A DNA stretch of 64,000 bases from Arcobacter siniprincipis (GTDB taxonomy: Bacteria; Campylobacterota; Campylobacteria; Campylobacterales; Arcobacteraceae): assembly GCF_048571125.1 (NCBI RefSeq), contig NZ_CP182343.1, positions 3,224,001 to 3,288,000 of the forward strand, written 5' to 3'. Below are positions 48,525-56,572 of the stretch, one piece after another (position 1 is the stretch's first letter; every line of letters begins with the position of its first letter). A model generated the notes under the pieces. It was not told the origin of the DNA and searched no databases. It worked only from the letters and a program-made list of their open reading frames with translations. The translations under genes and the position numbers were made by a program.

Positions 48525-50181
48525 TTTCTTCTCCTTCTAATAATGTTTCAGCATTTTTCACAAGGTCATTTAAGATAGCGTGATTTAATGAATAATCAAC
48601 AGCTAAATCTATTAAATGTACACCTTTAGAATTTACACATTTTTCTAATGTTTCTGTAAACTCTTCACAAGATGCAGGTCTGTGTCCAATTGCACCATAA
48701 CTTTCTGCATATTTAACAAAATCTGGATTATTATAGTCAAGTCCAAATGTATCAAATCCCATACCAGTTTGTTTCCATTTAATCATTCCAAATGCATTAT
48801 CATTTAGAATTACTACAGTAATATCAAGACCAAGTCTTACTGCTGTTTCTAGTTCTTGTGAATTCATCATAAACCCACCATCACCACAAACTGCTACAAC
48901 TTTTCTATCAGGATAAACCATTTTAGCTGTCATTGCTGATGGAAGACCAGCACCCATAGTAGCTAGTGCATTATCTAGTAATACAGTATTTGGTCTAGCT
49001 GCTTTATAGTTTCTAGCAAACCAGATTTTATATACACCATTATCTAGTGTTAAAATATCTTCAGGTGCTAAAATATCTCTAATAGTTTTTACAGCTCTTT
49101 GAGGTAAAATAGGGAATCTCATATCACCAAAATATTTAGTCAATCTTTTGTTAATAGTTCTAATAACTGTTTTATAAAATTCAAAATCCCAATGAGCTTG
49201 AGGAGATAATGCTCTATTTAAATCTGTAATACTTCCTGCGATATCACCAACAACATCTAAGTGTGGGAAATAAGTATCATCAACTTCTGATGGAGAGAAG
49301 TTCAAGTGAATAACTTTACAAGCATCAGGACCTTCTTCCATGAAAAATGGTGGTTTTTCAATAACATCATGACCAACATTGATAATTAAATCGGCTGTTG
49401 AAATAGCAGCATGAATAAAGTCATCAGCAGAAAGAGCAGCTGTTCCTAAACATAACTTATGATTATCATCAATCACACCTTTACCCATTTGAGTAGTAAA
49501 GAATGGAATTCCTGTGTCATTAACAAAATCAGTTAAAGCATCACCAATTCTATTTCTATTAGCTCCTGCCCCAATTAGAATTAATGGTTTTTTTGATTCT
49601 TCAATCATTCTAACTGCTTGTAAGATTGTAGCTTTCTCAGCAAATGGATATCTTACATTTCTTACTGGATAAACATGATCCCCAGCTTCTTCTTCTGCAA
49701 TATCTTCAGGTAATTCAATATGAACTGCACCTGGTCTTTCTGCTGTTGCTACTTTAAATGCTTCTCTTACCATTGATGGAATGTTATTTCCATTTACAAC
49801 TTGTTTAGCATATTTAGTCATTGGTCTCATCATACCAACAACATCAATAATTTGAAATCTTCCCTGTTTAGATTTTTTAATTGGTTTTTGTCCAGTAATC
49901 ATCATCATTGGCATTCCACCAAGTTGTGCATAAGCAGCAGCTGTTGCAAAGTTAGTAGCTCCAGGCCCAAGAGTAGAGATACAAACTCCAACTTTTCCTG
50001 TTAGTCTTCCATAAGTTGCAGCCATGAAACCTGCCCCTTGTTCATGCCTTGTTAAAATCAATTTAATTTTAGATTTTCTTAATGATTCTAAAAAATCTAA
50101 GTTTTCTTCACCAGGTATTCCAAATATGTACTCAACGCCTTCATTTTCTAAGGCTTTTACAAATAAATCAGATGCCTTCAT
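48517..50181 (-). CDS. Acetolactate-synthase-like ThDP-dependent enzyme
   Basis: This 554-residue enzyme has the three-domain fold of the acetolactate synthase/sulfoacetaldehyde acetyltransferase family. The cofactor-activating glutamate is in 'LTRHEQGAGFMAATYGR', and the ThDP motif runs from 'CGDGGFMMNSQE' to 'VVILNDNAFG'. No small regulatory subunit gene (ilvN) is nearby, so it is probably catabolic, not part of branched-chain amino acid synthesis. Candidate reactions are acetolactate formation or cleavage of an aldehyde such as sulfoacetaldehyde; the sequence alone does not decide. It is first in a two-gene operon with dehydrogenase copy 2. Confidence 0.85.
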   Translation of the reverse strand: MKASDLFVKALENEGVEYIFGIPGEENLDFLESLRKSKIKLILTRHEQGAGFMAATYGRLTGKVGVCISTLGPGATNFATAAAYAQLGGMPMMMITGQKPIKKSKQGRFQIIDVVGMMRPMTKYAKQVVNGNNIPSMVREAFKVATAERPGAVHIELPEDIAEEEAGDHVYPVRNVRYPFAEKATILQAVRMIEESKKPLILIGAGANRNRIGDALTDFVNDTGIPFFTTQMGKGVIDDNHKLCLGTAALSADDFIHAAISTADLIINVGHDVIEKPPFFMEEGPDACKVIHLNFSPSEVDDTYFPHLDVVGDIAGSITDLNRALSPQAHWDFEFYKTVIRTINKRLTKYFGDMRFPILPQRAVKTIRDILAPEDILTLDNGVYKIWFARNYKAARPNTVLLDNALATMGAGLPSAMTAKMVYPDRKVVAVCGDGGFMMNSQELETAVRLGLDITVVILNDNAFGMIKWKQTGMGFDTFGLDYNNPDFVKYAESYGAIGHRPASCEEFTETLEKCVNSKGVHLIDLAVDYSLNHAILNDLVKNAETLLEGEENE

Positions 50182-50476
50182 TTTTTTTCCCTTTGTTTTG
50201 TTTATTAAAAATTTTATTTTGATAAGTTTCTCACAACTTACGTTTGAAATGTCTTAAAATCAAGTTTTCCCTATGTTGAATAAAAAAAAATTTGTTTTAG
50301 TTCTATTATTACACACTTTTTCAAAAAACCAATATTATAGTTACATTAAAATAAATAATTAAATTTAAATCTCTGCATAAATTAAGGTTTTAAACCTTCA
50401 TATTTTAATATTTTATCCTTATTTTTTATTTAGTTTTTTAATGTAAAATCATTAAAAAAGATTAGGAAAATAATAT
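50182..50476. promoter_or_regulatory. Divergent promoter region with palindrome
   Basis: Very AT-rich region between the ThDP-enzyme gene and gph. AAGGTTT-T-AAACCTT at 50384-50398 is a perfect inverted repeat and may be an operator. The AGTATTCAAAT motif of the regulator locus is not seen here. Confidence 0.4.
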
Positions 50477-51127
50477 ATGAAATCTCTTATTTTTGATTTG
50501 GATGGAACATTAATAAACTCTCTTTTAGACATTGCTCTTAGCATGAATAAAGTATTGGAAAAACATGGCTATGAAACACATGAAATTGACAAATATAACT
50601 ATTTTGTGGGAGATGGTGCTTTAGTTTTAGTGAAAAATGCTTTACCACAAGATACAACAAAAGAAGATGTTCAATTAGTATTAAAAAGTTTTATTGAAAT
50701 TTATGAACAAAATACTCACAATAATACTTTTGCATATGAAGGTATTTATGAGATGTTAGAAAAATTAGAAAAGTTAAAAATCAAAAAAGCAATATTATCA
50801 AATAAACCACACCTATTTACTCTAAAATATATGGGAAAATTATTTAATAATTTTAATTTTCAAGAAATTCATGGACAAAAAAGTGATGTTCCTAAAAAAC
50901 CAGATCCAACCATGGCTATACAAATTGCTACAAAACTAAACACTCCTTGTAATCAAATCGTATTTATTGGTGACACTTCAACTGATATAAAAACAGCTAA
51001 AAATGCGAATATGTTAAGTATTGGCGTAGCTTGGGGATTTAGACCCATTGAAGAATTAAAAGAAGCAGGAGCTGATTTTATTGCATATAAGCCTATGGAT
51101 ATAGTTGATTATGTAACATCATTGTAA
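50477..51127 (+). CDS. gph: Phosphoglycolate phosphatase-like HAD hydrolase
   Basis: This 216-residue HAD-family phosphatase has motif I 'IFDLDGTLINSLLDIA' with the nucleophile and acid aspartates, motif II within 'KAILSNKP', and motif IV 'FIGDTSTDIKTAKNAN'. It best fits Gph, which removes phosphate from 2-phosphoglycolate made during DNA repair and oxidative metabolism; related sugar-phosphate phosphatases are possible. Its stop codon lies in the 12-bp hairpin shared with the convergent gene. Confidence 0.88.
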   Translation: MKSLIFDLDGTLINSLLDIALSMNKVLEKHGYETHEIDKYNYFVGDGALVLVKNALPQDTTKEDVQLVLKSFIEIYEQNTHNNTFAYEGIYEMLEKLEKLKIKKAILSNKPHLFTLKYMGKLFNNFNFQEIHGQKSDVPKKPDPTMAIQIATKLNTPCNQIVFIGDTSTDIKTAKNANMLSIGVAWGFRPIEELKEAGADFIAYKPMDIVDYVTSL

Positions 51128-51148
51128 AATAGCTTTGCTATTTTACAA
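51122..51148. terminator. Symmetrical hairpin holding the stop codons of two convergent genes
   Basis: TTGTAAAATAGC and GCTATTTTACAA form a perfect 12-bp stem around TTT. The gph stop (51125-51127) is in one arm and the stop of the convergent gene (51143-51145) in the other. Confidence 0.7.
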
Positions 51149-51526
51149 CTCTACTTCAAAAAATTTTTCATCAATCTTTTTATATTCAGCTACTGAACAA
51201 GTTATTTTAAGAGCATTTTTATAATCTGCAAACTCTTTTGTAAATAATTTTTGAAGATCACTAATATTTGCCGTTCTAAAAATAAAATAACCCAATATTT
51301 GCTTACCCCTAGAACCTGTTTTTTCTATTCCAAAACTATCAAATTTCCACTCAACACCTTTTGAAAATAAAAACACTTCCCCTAATCTTTTTTCTAATTC
51401 ATCTCTTACTGAATTATTGTATTCTTTTAAATGCACATAAAAAGCAACATTTATATTATATTCATCTTGAGCTAGTTTAGTCTCATATTGTGTTTGTGGT
51501 TTTTGTACTATTTTTGTTTTATCCAT
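51143..51526 (-). CDS. Uncharacterised 127-residue protein
   Basis: I do not recognise this protein. It has no signal or membrane segment, is rich in charged residues, and alternates predicted strands and helices ('YNINVAFYVHLKEY', 'EVFLFSKGVEWKFDSFG', 'ILGYFIFRTANISDLQKLF'). One cysteine ('KITCSVAEY') is near the C-terminus. It is monocistronic, convergent with gph and divergent from the diguanylate cyclase gene. Confidence 0.6.
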   Translation of the reverse strand: MDKTKIVQKPQTQYETKLAQDEYNINVAFYVHLKEYNNSVRDELEKRLGEVFLFSKGVEWKFDSFGIEKTGSRGKQILGYFIFRTANISDLQKLFTKEFADYKNALKITCSVAEYKKIDEKFFEVEL

Positions 51527-51642
51527 AAAATAATCCTCTATAAAATATAACTGTATTATAATATGTTTTACTTTTTTTTCTATAAAAGTAAAACTCCTTC
51601 AAAACTTTTAATCGCTATAATAATTTCAATATAAGGACTAAA

Positions 51643-53787
51643 ATGAGATTTTTATTTATTCAGCTACTTGTTTTATTTTGTTTTTCAACAAATATTATGG
51701 CTCAAACTATTAAATTCACTAAAGAAGAAAAAGCTTATATTGCCTCAAGTCCCATTATAAAAGTTGGTATGATGCCAGACTTTACACCATTTACTTATTA
51801 TATAAAAAATACACCCGTTGGGTTTGAACATGATTTATTAAATATGATTTCCAAAAGAACAGGCTTAATATTTGAAAGAAAAATAGATAACTGGACAAAA
51901 GTATATTCTGCTTTTAAAGATAAAAATATAGATATGGTTACTAGTATTTCATATAAAAAATATCGAGAACCTTTTACTATTTTTACAAGTGCATATTATG
52001 AAATACCTATTATGATATTTGTAAGGGATGACTTTGGAGAATATAAGGGGATTAAAAGTCTTAAAGGGAAGAAAGTAGGAGTTTTAAAAGATGTCTTTTA
52101 TGTCAAAGAATTAGAAGATATGAAGACAATGGACTTAGTCTATTATGACAACTATACTGATTTATTAAATGATTTAGTCTTTGGCAAAATCGATGCCTTG
52201 ATTCAAAATCTTACAAATATTAATTATCTTATAAAAAAATATTTATACTCTAATGTGAAACTAGCAAGTGAATTAATTCTTCCAAATACAAAAAAAGAGG
52301 ATTTAAGGTTTGGTGTTCAACCTGAAAAACCACTTTTAGCTTCTATTTTAGAAAAAGCTCTTGATTCTTTAAGTAAAAAAGAAAAAGAAGATTTAGTCAC
52401 TAAGTGGATTGGTTCCATAAAAGAGTACAAAGGCGGACATATTGAACTCAACAAAGAACAAAAAGCTTACCTTAATACAAAAATTATCAAATATTGTATA
52501 AATCCTGATGGTATGCCATTTGAAGGACTTAATGAAAAAGGTGAACATACAGGAATGAGTTCAGATTATTATACTTTATTTGAAAAAATGCTATCAGCAA
52601 AATTTGAACTTGTTAAAACAAATAACTGGAATGAATCAATCACTTTTATAAAGCAAAAGAAGTGTGACATGTTGGCTCTTGGAATGGAAACTCCTGAAAG
52701 AAAAAGAAATCTAAACTTTACAAGTAGTTATTTAGAAGTTCCCCTAGTAGTAGCAACAAGAGTTGATGTGCCATTTATAAATCAAATACTAGACTTAGAA
52801 AATGAAAAAATTGGTATCATAAAAGGAGATGCTTTTGTAAAAATACTTCGACAGAAGTACCCTTCTTTAAATCTAATAGAAGTAACTGATATAAAAGAAG
52901 GTCTAGACAAAGTTAAAGATGGAGAACTATTTGGATATATAGATACCTTGGCTAGTATAGGGTATGAATTTCAACAAAAGTATTTTGGAGAACTTAAAAT
53001 TGCAGGAAAGATATCTGAAAATTTGAAACTATCAATTGCTATTGTAAAAGAAGATAAAATCTTATTGGATGTTTTACAAAAAGCTGTCAATAAAATAACA
53101 AATGAGATGCACAGAGAAATCTTTAGTAAATGGGTTCCTATAAAATATCAAAAAGGTATAGACTATGATTTAGTTTGGAAAATATCTATTGGTGCCATAT
53201 TATTTATTATTCTTGTTATTTATTGGAATAGAAAAATAATAAAAACAAATAGGTTATTACAAGAAGCAAAAAAAGACATTGAAGTAAAAAATAAAGAGTT
53301 AGAAAAACTTGCAATAACAGACAAATTAACAAATTTGTATAATAGAAGAAAATTAGATGAGTTGTTACAACATGAACTAAATAGAAGTGAAAGATTTAAC
53401 CATACCTTTGGTATAGCCATTTTAGATATTGACTACTTTAAAAAAGTTAATGACACTTTTGGACATCAAGCAGGAGATAAAGTTTTAATAGAGCTTTCAA
53501 ATATATTAAAAACTCATATAAGAACAACAGATTTTGTGGGTAGATTTGGGGGAGAAGAGTTTGTAATAATCTGCCCCGAGTCACAAAAAGATGGAGTATA
53601 TAATTTGATGGAAAGTATACGATTAGATATAGAGAATTATACTTTTAAAGATATAGGGAAGATAACTACTAGTTTTGGTGTTACCTTATCTAAAGAAAAT
53701 GACACTTCTGAATCCCTTCTAAAAAGGGCAGATATAGCGCTATATGAGGCGAAAAGTCTTGGAAGAAATAGAGTTGTTATTAATTAA
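51643..53787 (+). CDS. Diguanylate cyclase with two periplasmic solute-binding domains
   Basis: This 714-residue protein has a signal peptide (about 1-20), two SBP_bac_3-type domains (about 25-262 and 270-510), a membrane helix (about 523-541) and a GGDEF domain with 'GRFGGEEFVIICPE' (motif about 637-641). The inhibitory-site pattern R-T-T-D lies exactly five residues before GGEEF, so product inhibition is likely. The sensor half is clearly homologous to the histidine kinase at 42419-44932 (for example 'EREHYMNFT'-like and 'GELFG' segments in the same order). It should link ligand sensing to cyclic-di-GMP output. The ABM-domain gene follows after 12 bp. Confidence 0.92.
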   Translation: MRFLFIQLLVLFCFSTNIMAQTIKFTKEEKAYIASSPIIKVGMMPDFTPFTYYIKNTPVGFEHDLLNMISKRTGLIFERKIDNWTKVYSAFKDKNIDMVTSISYKKYREPFTIFTSAYYEIPIMIFVRDDFGEYKGIKSLKGKKVGVLKDVFYVKELEDMKTMDLVYYDNYTDLLNDLVFGKIDALIQNLTNINYLIKKYLYSNVKLASELILPNTKKEDLRFGVQPEKPLLASILEKALDSLSKKEKEDLVTKWIGSIKEYKGGHIELNKEQKAYLNTKIIKYCINPDGMPFEGLNEKGEHTGMSSDYYTLFEKMLSAKFELVKTNNWNESITFIKQKKCDMLALGMETPERKRNLNFTSSYLEVPLVVATRVDVPFINQILDLENEKIGIIKGDAFVKILRQKYPSLNLIEVTDIKEGLDKVKDGELFGYIDTLASIGYEFQQKYFGELKIAGKISENLKLSIAIVKEDKILLDVLQKAVNKITNEMHREIFSKWVPIKYQKGIDYDLVWKISIGAILFIILVIYWNRKIIKTNRLLQEAKKDIEVKNKELEKLAITDKLTNLYNRRKLDELLQHELNRSERFNHTFGIAILDIDYFKKVNDTFGHQAGDKVLIELSNILKTHIRTTDFVGRFGGEEFVIICPESQKDGVYNLMESIRLDIENYTFKDIGKITTSFGVTLSKENDTSESLLKRADIALYEAKSLGRNRVVIN

Positions 53788-53799
53788 AAAGGAGTATCT

Positions 53800-54144
53800 A
53801 TGTACGCAGTAATATTTGAAGTTTGGCCAAATAGAAATGGCAAAGAAGAGTATTTAAACATAGCCTCACAGTTAAAACTGTTTTTAGAAGAGCAAAAAGG
53901 TTTTATCTCAATAGAGAGGTTTCAAAGTCTAACAAACCAAGATAAACTCCTGAGTCTATCTTTTTGGGAAGATGAAGGGGCTATTACTATCTGGAGAAAC
54001 TTATTAGAACATAGAATCGCTCAAAAAAAAGGACGAAATGAACTTTTTGATGACTATCGTATTAGAGTTTCTGAAGTTGTTAGAGATTATAGTATGAGTC
54101 AAAGAAATGAAATTCCCGAAGATTCAAAAGATATAAATGTATGA
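53800..54144 (+). CDS. ABM-domain (antibiotic biosynthesis monooxygenase-like) protein
   Basis: This 114-residue single-domain protein has the ABM dimeric alpha-beta barrel pattern: 'MYAVIFEVWPNRNGKEEYL', 'GFISIERFQSL', 'LLSLSFWEDEGAITIWRN' and 'YRIRVSEVVRDYSM'. Family members are small cofactor-free oxygenases or haem-degrading enzymes; the role here is unknown. It overlaps the next small ORF by 4 bp. Confidence 0.85.
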   Translation: MYAVIFEVWPNRNGKEEYLNIASQLKLFLEEQKGFISIERFQSLTNQDKLLSLSFWEDEGAITIWRNLLEHRIAQKKGRNELFDDYRIRVSEVVRDYSMSQRNEIPEDSKDINV

Positions 54145-54329
54145 ATATTGAGCAAAAGTTTTTACTAAAAGCTATGGAAGATAGAAATTTTGTCTGCTTT
54201 ACTTATGAAAATAAAAGTTTTAAAGATGTTAAAATTTTAAAATTTGAAGAGGGTATTATTCATACTGACTGTGGTATTTTTCAATTTGAAAAAATTAAAA
54301 AAATTGTAGTCTTAAAAAATAAATTTTAA
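54141..54329 (+). CDS. Small conserved-looking protein of unknown function
   Basis: This 62-residue protein has no recognised domain. It looks like a small beta-rich fold ('RNFVCFTYENKSFKDVKIL', 'GIIHTDCGIFQFEKIKKIVVL'). Its ATG overlaps the stop of the ABM-domain gene (ATGA), which supports real, coupled translation. Its end overlaps the convergent plsC gene by 4 bp. Confidence 0.6.
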   Translation: MNIEQKFLLKAMEDRNFVCFTYENKSFKDVKILKFEEGIIHTDCGIFQFEKIKKIVVLKNKF

Positions 54330-55012
54330 GACTCTTTTATAAACTGTTTTCTATAGTTTTCTTCTAAAGATGTTTTATCTTTATACTCGATAATATGACC
54401 TATCTCAATCTGAACTTTCAAACCTTTTGTTCTATTGTTAATAGCATCATTTAAAACCTCATTTGCATTTGATTTTATATACACAGGTAAAATAGGTAAT
54501 CTATTTTTTAAAGCAACTATTCTAGAACCCTCTTTAAAAGAGGATAAAGGAGTATTTTCTTTATTTCTAGTTCCTTCAGGAAAAATATACAAAGAGTGTC
54601 CTTGCTTTACTACTTCTTTTGTATCTTTAAAAAATGATGCCATATTTGAAGCGTCCCTATCTAATAAAACTGTTCCAGCATTTTTGGTAAATGTTCCAAA
54701 GAAAAAAGAGTTATATAACTCTTTTTTAGCTACCCAAAAGCCATTGATTTTACTTTTTTCTAAAGCAATTTCAATAATCAAAGGGTCAATAATACTTCTA
54801 TGATTTGACACCACTAAATATTGTCCATCTTGGGGTATTTTTTCTTTATTTATTACTTCAACGCTTATGTTTAATTTTCCTAATAATTGTTTGGCATATT
54901 CTAATCGTAAATCAAATATTTCTTGAGAGTTTTTTACTTTTTTGAGTCTAAATCCATATTTATTTGTAAGGTATGTGGCATAAATGGCTATTTTTATCTG
55001 TTTGAGGTTCAA
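54326..55012 (-). CDS. plsC: 1-acyl-sn-glycerol-3-phosphate acyltransferase
   Basis: This 228-residue acyltransferase has the catalytic H-x4-D motif in 'VSNHRSIIDPLI' and the substrate motif 'YIFPEGTRNKEN', followed by 'FKEGSRIVALKNRLPILPV'. It acylates lysophosphatidic acid to phosphatidic acid at the inner membrane. The N-terminal ~60 residues carry a basic, partly hydrophobic segment that may anchor it. It is monocistronic. Confidence 0.92.
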   Translation of the reverse strand: MNLKQIKIAIYATYLTNKYGFRLKKVKNSQEIFDLRLEYAKQLLGKLNISVEVINKEKIPQDGQYLVVSNHRSIIDPLIIEIALEKSKINGFWVAKKELYNSFFFGTFTKNAGTVLLDRDASNMASFFKDTKEVVKQGHSLYIFPEGTRNKENTPLSSFKEGSRIVALKNRLPILPVYIKSNANEVLNDAINNRTKGLKVQIEIGHIIEYKDKTSLEENYRKQFIKES

Positions 55013-55388
55013 TAATATCCTAATTTTTTTTCCTAGTATATCCAGATGAACTTAGGTGGAGTATTGATTTAAAATTTACATTTGACTATTAAATTAGAAG
55101 TGTGTTTTGTTAGTTTTAATATTAGATTGTTTTTAGTGTTTGGCTTTTGCTCTTGAAAACTTTAAGTTTCCGCTTTTTCACTTTTTAGTGGTAAAAAGTA
55201 AAACAAAAAGCCACCAGCCGAGTTGTTAAAGGCAAAGCTCCCCTCCCACTTCACTTTTTAAAGCTAGCCTGCAAAACTCGTCGAAAAAGTACATTTAGCA
55301 CTTTTCTCTCCTCAAACAGTTTCGGCTTTTTCCGCTTAAAAAAGCAAAGCACTCGGCTTTAACAAAGGCTGGATTTTCCTTGTTTTTC
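55013..55388. other. Non-coding region with structured, GC-richer element
   Basis: No open frame is supported. From about 55140 the composition is visibly richer in G and C than its surroundings. ACTTTTTA (55180-55187) pairs with TAAAAAGT (55192-55199) around GTGG. CCAGCC, TTGTTAAAG and GCCGAGT near 55213-55235 have complements GGCTGG, CTTTAACAA and ACTCGGC near 55345-55375, but in a rearranged order. It looks like a compact repeat or structured-RNA element, placed directly after the HEPN gene (which is on the minus strand). Confidence 0.55.
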
Positions 55389-56426
55389 TTATTTTTCCTT
55401 AGTTAAATTAATTTTCTCTTCCCATCTTTTTTCAATTTCTTCAAATAAATCTTTATAATAATCAATCAATGGTCTTTCTTCATTTATTTTTAATATTTTT
55501 AAAATACATTGTCTTACATATTCATACAATTCTAAAAGTTTTTCAATTAACTCCATTTCAGATAAATATTCATCTCCATGTACTATAGAATTTCGCACTG
55601 CAATAAAATACTTTTTAAATTCTTTTTGATTCTCATTCTCTTTAAACTTATAAAGAATTTTATCATGTTGTGCTAAATCAGACGCCAAAAGTTTTGCCAA
55701 TTTATTTATATCCTTATAAAGATGTCTAGATGACTTAAACATCGCCTCAATCGCTATCATTAAAATTGCAAAAGTTTGTTCATTATTTAAAAAAGTTTTT
55801 GCAAGTATATGATAATCAATTGCTTGTTTTAAAATTCTTGAATATTGACTATTTTCTTTTTCATATAAATTGTATAATATATAAAAAGTTGTATCAAAGT
55901 GGTCTAATTCAGACTTTTTTATATATGTATTTCCACCAACAAAAGGTGAAAAGCTATATGGCTCTTGATGTGGTGTATGAATATCTAATCCATTTTCAAT
56001 AGAACTGCTTCCTGAATAAGTATTAAAATAACTTTTTTGATAAAAACTTCTATTTATATATCTATGATAAACAATCCCATCTTTTAATAATAAATGAAAT
56101 GTTGATAAAATAATATTCAATAATTTTAAATCCCTATTCTCTGCTTTTTTAAAAAAATCTACAACTAAAAATACTTTGCAATCATCTTGTATCAATTTTT
56201 CATCAAGCATAATAGCCTTATAAAAACTATCGAATAATTTAGTATCTCTACTCTCAAATATTTTTTCAAATTCTTCTAATGATATAAAAAAACCCATATC
56301 ATTTTCTGAATAAATTTTTAATGATATTTCAATTATTGTATCTTCTATTTCTATTTTATGGTTAAACTCATCTAAATAATAAATATTATAAATCGGTATA
56401 ATATACCTATCTCTTAATTTTTTCAT
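55389..56426 (-). CDS. HEPN-domain (Apea-like) protein
   Basis: This 345-residue protein has no membrane segment. The C-terminal helical region (about 200-315) contains 'ILMIAIEAMFK' and the HEPN R-x4-H motif Arg278-NSIV-His283 in 'VRNSIVHGDE', like Apea-type HEPN domains; many HEPN proteins are RNases in defence or toxin systems. The N-terminal ~190 residues are mixed strands and helices of unknown type, possibly a sensing part. Its neighbours are housekeeping genes and it is flanked on both sides by unusual non-coding elements, which suggests acquired accessory DNA. No toxin-antitoxin partner or methylase is adjacent. Function is inferred only from the motif. Confidence 0.7.
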   Translation of the reverse strand: MKKLRDRYIIPIYNIYYLDEFNHKIEIEDTIIEISLKIYSENDMGFFISLEEFEKIFESRDTKLFDSFYKAIMLDEKLIQDDCKVFLVVDFFKKAENRDLKLLNIILSTFHLLLKDGIVYHRYINRSFYQKSYFNTYSGSSSIENGLDIHTPHQEPYSFSPFVGGNTYIKKSELDHFDTTFYILYNLYEKENSQYSRILKQAIDYHILAKTFLNNEQTFAILMIAIEAMFKSSRHLYKDINKLAKLLASDLAQHDKILYKFKENENQKEFKKYFIAVRNSIVHGDEYLSEMELIEKLLELYEYVRQCILKILKINEERPLIDYYKDLFEEIEKRWEEKINLTKEK

Positions 56427-56447
56427 GACTTTCCTTTAATATCATCA

Positions 56448-56572
56448 AAAAAATAACTAATTTTATTCAAGTTCAAGGCAGATAGAATTTTTTGGGCGGA
56501 GCATACTAGAAGTATGTGACAACTAAAAAATTCGTATCGAACGCAGAAATTGGATGAAAGTAGTTATTTTTT
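56448..56572. repeat. 125-bp imperfect palindrome (MITE- or REP-like)
   Basis: Terminal arms of 27 nt (56448-56474 and 56546-56572) begin AAAAAATAACTA and match with 4 mismatches. An inner pair (GATAGAATTTTTT with AAAAAATTCGTATC) and a central CATACT-AGA-AGTATG hairpin (56502-56516) extend the fold. The right arm supplies the stop codon of the neighbouring flavoprotein gene. No transposase is nearby. Confidence 0.7.

Larger units (their letters stand above)
47062..48527. repeat. Direct repeat copy 2 (aldehyde dehydrogenase gene plus terminator)
   Basis: Apparently identical to 35994-37459. The left end starts 8 bp after the regulator stop codon; the right end is inside the last codons of the ThDP-enzyme gene. 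The intact overlap with that gene suggests this is the older location, though that is inference. Confidence 0.93.

Noticed and set aside
35994..48527. Composite transposon explanation for the two direct repeats
   Set aside because: The repeats encode only an aldehyde dehydrogenase and a terminator; there is no transposase, terminal inverted repeat or target duplication.
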